Positions 14,722-19,310 of a stretch of DNA of 19,310 bases are shown here, piece by piece (the first letter of the stretch is position 1; each line of letters opens with the position of its first letter). Below the pieces are notes generated by a model. That model saw nothing but the letters and a program-made list of their open reading frames with translations, did not search any database and was not told where the DNA came from. The DNA is taken from positions 1 to 19,310 of the forward strand of contig DAOTTY010000159.1 in assembly GCA_034437575.1 (NCBI GenBank), read 5' to 3'. Position numbers and translations under genes: made by a program. This stretch comes from DAOTTY01 sp034437575. Its GTDB lineage: Bacteria; Chloroflexota; Anaerolineae; Aggregatilineales; Phototrophicaceae.

Positions 14722-15995
14722 GGGTGTATCTCGCTGATGGTGGCACCGAGGGTGCGGAGCTTGGGCAAAACGCCGTCAAAGGTATAGTCAAAACCCTCTG
14801 CATTGTCAATGACCGACTCCCCCTCAGCGATAAGCGCCGCGCCCAGCAGCCCCAGGCCAAAACGCGGGTCAGCAGATGCGATATACGTGCCGCGCAGCGG
14901 CGTCCCACCGACGACAATGGCCCGGTGCGGGTCGGCCAGGATGATCTGAGCGCCCATGTCTTTGAGCGTGTCCACGAACAGCAGGCGGTCTTTGAACAGC
15001 TTTTCGTGAATCAACGAGGTGCCGTGTGCCTGTGTGGCCACGGCTGCGGCCACCGTCACTAAATCCGACGGGAAGCCGGGATAGGGTGCCGTCTCCACTG
15101 AGGCATCAATGTCGTCCTCGCGGTTGGCGACGGCGAAGCGCTCGTGTTTGGGCACCAGTACCCCGTCTGCATCTGCGTCGATGGTCATGCCAAAGTGGGC
15201 GAACGTGCGGGCAATCACGCGCAGGTCGGGCATCGTGGCCCCGTTATGTGGGGCAATTTGCAGCCGCCCCCCGCTGAGCGCCGCAATCGCGGCCACGCTG
15301 GCCACTTCGATGTGGTCATAGCTGAGGGCAACGTCTGCGCCGCTAAGTGACGCCACCCCTTCCACTGTCAGCATGTTAGACCCGACCCCCTCGATGCAGC
15401 CGCCCATCGCTGTGAGCAAATTCGCCAGGTCGGTGATGTGCGGTTCGCACGCCGCATTGCGAATGACGGTGCGCTTGCCCAGGCGGGCCGCCAGCATCAG
15501 CGCGATAGCGGTTGCGGTCACACTGGGGCTGTCCAGGATAATGTCTTGATCGTCCCACGTCTTCGTGTTGATTTCCACAGTGCCGCGCATGACGATGACA
15601 TCCAGGCCCAGGTCGCGCAGCGCGTTCAAGTGTGTGCGGATGCGTCTCAGCGGAAAGTCTACCTCAATGCGGGCATGTTCCCGGCGCACCAGCAGCGGCC
15701 CCAAAAACAGCAGCGCCCCCACCGCCCCACCGACCTGCTTTTCGTCCAGCACCCGCCGCGTGAGCGCCGCCGTTGTCACGGTGACGTGGTGATCGCTGTG
15801 CCAGTCGAAGGTGGCACCCAGTTGGCCTGCCGCGTCAATCAGGTTGCGGGTGCTGGTATTGCGCGGCACCCGCCGCAGTGAAACCGGCGCGTCCGTGAGC
15901 ATAGACGCGGCCAGCAGCGCTTTCGCCGCGTTGGGGTTGCCAGATGGGGTATACGTGCCAGCCAGCGGTTGGCCACCGGTAATGCGGAGTCGCAT
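14718..15995 (-). CDS. MurA/EPSP-synthase-family protein lacking key catalytic residues
   Basis: A 425-aa protein with the two-domain inside-out barrel of UDP-GlcNAc enolpyruvyl transferase (MurA), recognised by SPSVTATAIALMLAA (156-170), ETAPYPGFPSD (301-311) and ADPRFGLGLLGAALIAEG (375-392). By eye against E. coli MurA, N22 and D311 (equivalents of N23 and D305) are kept and R378 fits R397. Lys22 is replaced (P21 in SGNPNAA), Arg91 falls on glycine, and the GGCTIGARP loop carrying catalytic Cys115 is shortened by about four residues with no Cys or Asp (VDFPLRR, 112-118). Standard enolpyruvyl transfer is therefore doubtful; it may be a paralogue with changed or lost activity. CAGGA precedes the ATG. 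First gene of the mur cluster. Confidence 0.85.
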   Translation of the reverse strand: MRLRITGGQPLAGTYTPSGNPNAAKALLAASMLTDAPVSLRRVPRNTSTRNLIDAAGQLGATFDWHSDHHVTVTTAALTRRVLDEKQVGGAVGALLFLGPLLVRREHARIEVDFPLRRIRTHLNALRDLGLDVIVMRGTVEINTKTWDDQDIILDSPSVTATAIALMLAARLGKRTVIRNAACEPHITDLANLLTAMGGCIEGVGSNMLTVEGVASLSGADVALSYDHIEVASVAAIAALSGGRLQIAPHNGATMPDLRVIARTFAHFGMTIDADADGVLVPKHERFAVANREDDIDASVETAPYPGFPSDLVTVAAAVATQAHGTSLIHEKLFKDRLLFVDTLKDMGAQIILADPHRAIVVGGTPLRGTYIASADPRFGLGLLGAALIAEGESVIDNAEGFDYTFDGVLPKLRTLGATISEIHP

Positions 15996-16033
15996 AGTCG
16001 TCCTGTGTGGGTTAGTTGGTCACATTGCGCCGT

Positions 16034-16042
16034 ATTATAACA
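16034..16042 (-). promoter_or_regulatory. Extended -10 promoter of the mur cluster
   Basis: On the minus strand TGT-TATAAT reads 16042 to 16034, a perfect extended -10 element. It predicts a start near 16027 and a 32-nt leader to the MurA-like ATG at 15995. No -35 box is evident or needed. Confidence 0.55.
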
Positions 16043-16114
16043 GCTTTGTAGTTGGCAGCGACGGCGCATCAGCGAGCCGCCCGCCAACAATAGCCCGTCC
16101 GCAGGGTGGGCGTA

Positions 16115-16120
16115 TATAAT
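16115..16120 (+). promoter_or_regulatory. -10 box of the exported beta-propeller gene
   Basis: A perfect TATAAT with transcription expected near 16127. It overlaps the ATG at 16119, so that codon would lie outside the transcript. This supports a start at 16152, where GAGG (16140-16143) lies 8 nt upstream. The -35 region is weak. Confidence 0.4.
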
Positions 16121-16151
16121 GCGGCCAAACTCGCCAATTGAGGTCAAACAG

Positions 16152-17306
16152 ATGTTTGATGTAGTTAGCAAACGCCATGTATGGCGTCCCTGCGAAAAAG
16201 ACAATTGCCTATGTAGGGACGTGATATATCGCGTTCGGGGTATGCTAGTGGTGCTGTTGCTGTTCGTAATCGGCGTTGCCGCCCACGCCCAAGACGCTGC
16301 CAATCCCGTCATCAGCGCGGGCACCATCACGCAGTTGCAGCCTGCCGTGCAGATCGACTACGCGACGGTTGAAAACGCCGGGTCGCTGGAATCCGGGTGG
16401 CTGCGCGTCAGCGATGATGGCACCTATATCGTGACGGTCAACCGGGCCAATGACATGCTGCTGTGGGATACTATCACAGGCGGTTTACTTGATGTGTACG
16501 CCATCCCCGGTGCTGATGGCACCAACACCAACATGCTAGACGTAGCATGGCACCCGGACGGCGCGTCCGTCCACTCGCTGCACACCGACGGGGCAACCTA
16601 CAGTGTGGCCGCGTATGATGTCGCCAGCGGTGAGGTGCAAATCATCTCAACGCTGACGGCAGATGACCGCCCGGTGCGCGTGTGGCCAGACGCCGACCCC
16701 GCCCGCACCTGGATTGAGGTCATGCCGTTGGATAGCAGCGTGGTGCCCTACGTCATGCAGTTGGATGTCGTAACAGGGCGGGTGATGCAGCAGCTTGACT
16801 CTGCGCCGGAAGCCGACCCGATTTCTGACGCCCGCATTGGCCGGATGCCCGCGCCGCTAGCGGTCACCGCATCGGTGGATGGGCTGGCACAACTGTGGAA
16901 TTTGGAATCTGGCGAGCAGTTGAGCGCAGTGCAGGTGGACAGTATGCCCATGTTCGGTCACATGAATGGGGCATCTGGGCGGGTACTGGCCTGGCGCGAC
17001 CCGATGAGCGAACAACTACAACTGCTGGACTTCACCACTGGCGAGAACACCCTGATTGCCCCACTCAACGGGGACTACCTGCAAGCGCTGCTCATTACCC
17101 CATCAGAGGATGTGATTGTGGGTGTTAACGTCAATGCGGAGCCGGTGGTGGTGGCGTGGCGCACCGTTGATGGCGAACGCCTGAGCTTAGGAGAATATCG
17201 CAACTGCACGCGCACGCCAGACATGGTGCAAATTAGCACGGACGGCACCACGCTCGTCATTGGCTGTGACACCGGCCTGGATGTGTGGCGCGTGCAGGCC
17301 GATTAG
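16152..17306 (+). CDS. Exported WD40-like beta-propeller protein
   Basis: A 384-aa protein with a hydrophobic segment at about 31-43 and a signal-peptidase-type site AHA-Q (45-47), followed by degenerate beta-propeller repeats with the usual pattern of aspartates and WD/WN ends (LLWDTITG, LAQLWNLESG, LDVWRVQAD). No catalytic site is seen; it probably acts outside the membrane as a binding or scaffold domain. Start choice is uncertain. ATG 16152 has a good ribosome site (GAGG) but gives a long 30-residue n-region with three cysteines (C14, C19, C21). GTG 16221 or ATG 16242 would give a more classical signal peptide but lack a well-placed site. The 3' end overlaps the convergent response-regulator gene by 4 bp. 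Confidence 0.75.
   Translation: MFDVVSKRHVWRPCEKDNCLCRDVIYRVRGMLVVLLLFVIGVAAHAQDAANPVISAGTITQLQPAVQIDYATVENAGSLESGWLRVSDDGTYIVTVNRANDMLLWDTITGGLLDVYAIPGADGTNTNMLDVAWHPDGASVHSLHTDGATYSVAAYDVASGEVQIISTLTADDRPVRVWPDADPARTWIEVMPLDSSVVPYVMQLDVVTGRVMQQLDSAPEADPISDARIGRMPAPLAVTASVDGLAQLWNLESGEQLSAVQVDSMPMFGHMNGASGRVLAWRDPMSEQLQLLDFTTGENTLIAPLNGDYLQALLITPSEDVIVGVNVNAEPVVVAWRTVDGERLSLGEYRNCTRTPDMVQISTDGTTLVIGCDTGLDVWRVQAD
16173..16234. repeat. Palindrome cluster in the 5' end of the propeller gene
   Basis: CGCCAT-GT-ATGGCG (16173-16186) is a perfect hairpin. CGTCCCT (16185-16191) pairs with AGGGACG (16215-16221). ACGTGATATATCGCGT (16219-16234) is palindromic except for one G-T pair. Together they resemble the end of a dispersed palindromic repeat that has entered the 5' part of this gene and supplies the codons of the odd n-region. 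Confidence 0.4.
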
Positions 17307-18013
17307 CTGGGGTCCGTCGCTTTAGACACGAACCGGTAGCCCACCCCGTACTCATTCTGGATGTAGGTGGGGTTTTTGCTATCCGGTTCGATTTTGCGGC
17401 GTAGGTGGCTGACGTAAATGCGCGGGTAGTGATGTTCAGTTGTGTACTCAAAGCCCCACACCTGCTCTAGTAACTGCTGGAATGTTAGCACCTCGCCGGG
17501 GTGCCGTATAAACGTAGCCAGCAGCTTGAACTCGGTGGGCGTCAGCCGAATTTCTTCCCCGTCCACCGATACGCGGCGACTGCTCAGGTCTACAGACAGG
17601 TAATCGTCCTTGTAGACAAGTGGTTGCGACTTGGACGGGTCAAACAGCTTGGCGCGGCGCAGCAGCGCCCGGATGCGGGCCTGAAATTCAATCGTAGGCA
17701 GCGGCTTCCGCATGAACTCGTCTGCACCGATGTTCAGCCCCTCGGCAATCTGGTGCTCGGTGACTTCTTTGGCAGTCATCATCAGCACGGGCACGTCAGA
17801 TACCTCCCGGATGCGCTGGCACACGCCCATCCCGTCTATTCCCGGCAGCGATAGGTCCAGCAGCACCAGGTCCGGGTTGCTTTCCTGAAAGCGCTGCAAC
17901 CCTTCCTGGCCGTTTTTAGCTGTAAGCACTTCGTAACTGTTGAGCTTGAGTTCCAGTTGCAGCGACCGTGCCATGTCCGCATCATCTTCGACAATCAGTA
18001 TCCGAGCCACCAT
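17303..18013 (-). CDS. OmpR/PhoB-family response regulator
   Basis: A 236-aa two-domain response regulator. The receiver domain (about 4-120) has the acidic pair D10/D11, phosphorylation site D53 (LLDLSLPGIDG), T80 and K103. The C-terminal winged-helix DNA-binding domain (about 130-232) has the typical LTPTEFKLLATFIRHPGEVLT and the ending NEYGVGYRF. An AGG ribosome site lies 6-8 nt before the ATG at 18013. No histidine kinase is in the window, so it is an orphan here and its signal is unknown. Confidence 0.95.
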   Translation of the reverse strand: MVARILIVEDDADMARSLQLELKLNSYEVLTAKNGQEGLQRFQESNPDLVLLDLSLPGIDGMGVCQRIREVSDVPVLMMTAKEVTEHQIAEGLNIGADEFMRKPLPTIEFQARIRALLRRAKLFDPSKSQPLVYKDDYLSVDLSSRRVSVDGEEIRLTPTEFKLLATFIRHPGEVLTFQQLLEQVWGFEYTTEHHYPRIYVSHLRRKIEPDSKNPTYIQNEYGVGYRFVSKATDPS

Positions 18014-18052
18014 ACCGCACCTGTGTTATGAACTTAATACACGTTTACACGC

Positions 18053-18061
18053 AGTATACCA
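18053..18061 (-). promoter_or_regulatory. Extended -10 promoter of the response regulator gene
   Basis: On the minus strand TGG-TATACT reads 18061 to 18053, five of six matches plus the TGn extension. The predicted start near 18047 gives a leader of about 34 nt to the ATG at 18013. Confidence 0.45.
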
Positions 18062-18084
18062 TCAGTCCCGCCAATCTGCGATTT

Positions 18085-18114
18085 TTGGGTGAACACAGCC
18101 AACGGCGTTAAAAT
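18085..18114 (+). promoter_or_regulatory. Candidate promoter of the HIBADH-family gene
   Basis: TTGGGT (18085-18090) and TAAAAT (18109-18114) are spaced 18 bp. The predicted start near 18121 leaves a leader of about 40 nt to the ATG at 18161. The -35 match is modest. Confidence 0.35.
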
Positions 18115-18160
18115 CCGCTTTACACAAATTCAAATTCGCACATAACCGGAGCATACAACT

Positions 18161-19063
18161 ATGGCAAAAGTCGGATACATCGGCCTGGGACTGATGGGCG
18201 CACCAATGGCCCGCAACCTAATGAACGCGGGCAACGAGTTGGTGGTACACAATCGCAGCCGCGCTATCGTGGAGCAGCTTGCAGCAGAGGGAGCAACCCC
18301 GGCCCACTCCCCCAAAGAAGTAGCCGAACAGGTCGATTTTGTGTTCACCAACCTGCCCGATTCGCCCGATGTGGAAAAAATCGCGCTGGACCCGGACGAC
18401 GGCGTGATTGCGGGTGCTAAACCGGGCACCATCTTTGTTGATAACAGCACCATCAAGCCAGAAACCGCCCGTCACATCGCGGCTAAGCTGGCCGAAGCCA
18501 ACATCATGGCCCTGGATGCGCCCGTCAGCGGCGGCGACATTGGCGCTCAACAGGGCACACTGACGATTATGGTGGGCGGGCCGGAAGAAGCCTTTGAGAA
18601 AGCCAAGCCGCTGTTCGCCGCGATGGGCAAAAACTATGTGCTGGTGGGCGATAGCGGTGCCGGGCAAATCGCTAAAGTGTGTAATCAGATTGCCGTCGTC
18701 GGCCAGATGTTGGGCCTATCAGAAGCGCTGATAACTGCCCAAAAGGCCGGGGTCGATCCGCAGCGTGTGGTGGCGGCTATCCAGAACGGTGCTGCCCGCA
18801 TGTGGGCACTGGATGTGAAACCGGAGCAGCTTTTTGCAGGCAACCGTGAACCGGGCTTTAAAGCGTATATGCAGCACAAAGACCTGGGCATCGTGCTAGA
18901 TACAGGCCGTGCTTACGGCGTCCCGCAGCCGATGGCGGCGCTGGCGATGCAGCTTTACACGTCCCTGCTGCAAATGGGTCATGGCGATTTAGATAACAGC
19001 GCCATCATTGCCGTGTACGAAGCGTTGGCGAACATTCAGCTTATTGAGCCGGATAAGGAATAA
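18161..19063 (+). CDS. 3-hydroxyisobutyrate dehydrogenase-family oxidoreductase
   Basis: A 300-aa beta-hydroxyacid dehydrogenase. The N-terminal Rossmann fold has GLGLMG at 8-13. The substrate motif DAPVSGGDIGAQQGTL (119-134) includes S123. The catalytic lysine K172 sits in GQIAKVCNQ with N175 after it, and K240-D241 (HKDLGIVLD) closes the site. NR at 31-32 (VVHNRSR) after the second strand suggests NADPH preference, as in glyoxylate/succinic-semialdehyde or tartronate-semialdehyde reductases; the substrate cannot be fixed. CCGGAG lies about 9 nt upstream of the ATG. Single gene, followed by the hairpin-rich repeat. Confidence 0.92.
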   Translation: MAKVGYIGLGLMGAPMARNLMNAGNELVVHNRSRAIVEQLAAEGATPAHSPKEVAEQVDFVFTNLPDSPDVEKIALDPDDGVIAGAKPGTIFVDNSTIKPETARHIAAKLAEANIMALDAPVSGGDIGAQQGTLTIMVGGPEEAFEKAKPLFAAMGKNYVLVGDSGAGQIAKVCNQIAVVGQMLGLSEALITAQKAGVDPQRVVAAIQNGAARMWALDVKPEQLFAGNREPGFKAYMQHKDLGIVLDTGRAYGVPQPMAALAMQLYTSLLQMGHGDLDNSAIIAVYEALANIQLIEPDKE

Positions 19064-19091
19064 CGGCGACTTGCACTTGACCTGATAATGG

Positions 19092-19305
19092 TGAAGCGAC
19101 TCAGGGCTTTTGCAAAGTTGCATGGCTGATGATTGGGCGCTGCCCAAACCCGTCACTTTTTTCAAAAAGTGACCAAAAACTTGCCTTTTCGGACGCTTTG
19201 CGTCCGAAAACACGGGTGCAAAGGGTGCCAACCCTTTGCAGGGGTGCGGGGACGCTGTCCCCGCGATGTGAAAACTTGACTTTGCAATAGCCCAATGAAG
19301 CGACT
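19092..19305. mobile_element. Multi-hairpin MITE-like repeat with TIRs and flanking direct repeats
   Basis: TGAAGCGACT occurs at 19092-19101 and again, in direct orientation, at 19296-19305. Inside, GGGCTTTTGCAAAGT (19104-19118) and ACTTTGCAATAGCCC (19279-19293) are 15-bp inverted repeats with one mismatch. Between them five perfect stems follow in series: 6 bp (19133-19147), 10 bp (19152-19173), 11 bp (19186-19210), 10 bp (19217-19240) and 8 bp (19246-19264), with loops of 2-4 nt. No open frame of note is present. It could serve as a terminator for the gene ending at 19063, but the outer repeats point to a non-autonomous mobile repeat. Confidence 0.6.
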
Positions 19306-19310
19306 TGCGA

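Noticed and set aside
19104..19293. A CRISPR array
   Set aside because: The stems differ from one another; there is no regularly repeated unit with spacers, and no cas gene is present.

Overview
The window is about 19.3 kb of a GC-rich bacterial chromosome with short intergenic gaps and about 20 protein genes. It fits a Chloroflexota (Anaerolineae-like) genome best. That is inferred from the overall mix: a MurF ligase fused to a membrane domain, a lipoprotein with PPC domains, a tandem DinB protein, many small membrane proteins and GC-rich hairpin repeats. No rRNA or tRNA is present to settle it. Peptidoglycan precursor genes are present. There is no phage, plasmid, transposase or CRISPR signature.

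Layout. 1-600: a hairpin-rich stretch and a small hypothetical gene on the minus strand. 607-1320: a Crp/Fnr-family regulator. 1321-1699: a non-coding region holding a MITE-like element (1423-1599) with perfect 13-bp terminal inverted repeats, followed by a possible operator. 1700-6078: a compact plus-strand sugar operon (LsrF/DhnA-type aldolase, a zinc-finger pRiA4b ORF-3-type protein, a Gfo/Idh/MocA dehydrogenase, a PfkB kinase and an RbsD pyranase). 6105-7526: a minus-strand run of a SRAP/YedK protein and two small membrane proteins. 7633-8547: pseudouridine-5'-phosphate glycosidase. 8529-10979: a tandem DinB protein and a two-PPC lipoprotein, minus strand. 11063-15995: a minus-strand cell-wall cluster read as MurA-like, alpha/beta hydrolase, membrane MurF-like ligase, Ddl. 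16152-17306: an exported beta-propeller protein. 17303-18013: an OmpR/PhoB response regulator. 18161-19063: a 3-hydroxyisobutyrate dehydrogenase-family enzyme. 19092-19305: a multi-hairpin MITE-like repeat.

How the genes fit together. The sugar operon has a mutarotase, a kinase, an NAD(P)-dependent oxidoreductase and an aldolase, enough for a short sugar or polyol catabolic route, but it has no transporter. The Crp/Fnr-type gene just upstream is a candidate regulator. The mur cluster covers the late cytoplasmic steps of UDP-MurNAc-pentapeptide synthesis (Ddl, MurF). Its MurA-like member has lost the catalytic cysteine loop and other active-site residues, so it is probably not the housekeeping MurA.

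The points most worth a second look are the degenerate MurA in a mur operon, the zinc-finger pRiA4b ORF-3-type gene coupled on both sides within a sugar operon, and the two structured repeats at 1423-1599 and 19092-19305. No clearly new defence or mobile system is visible.
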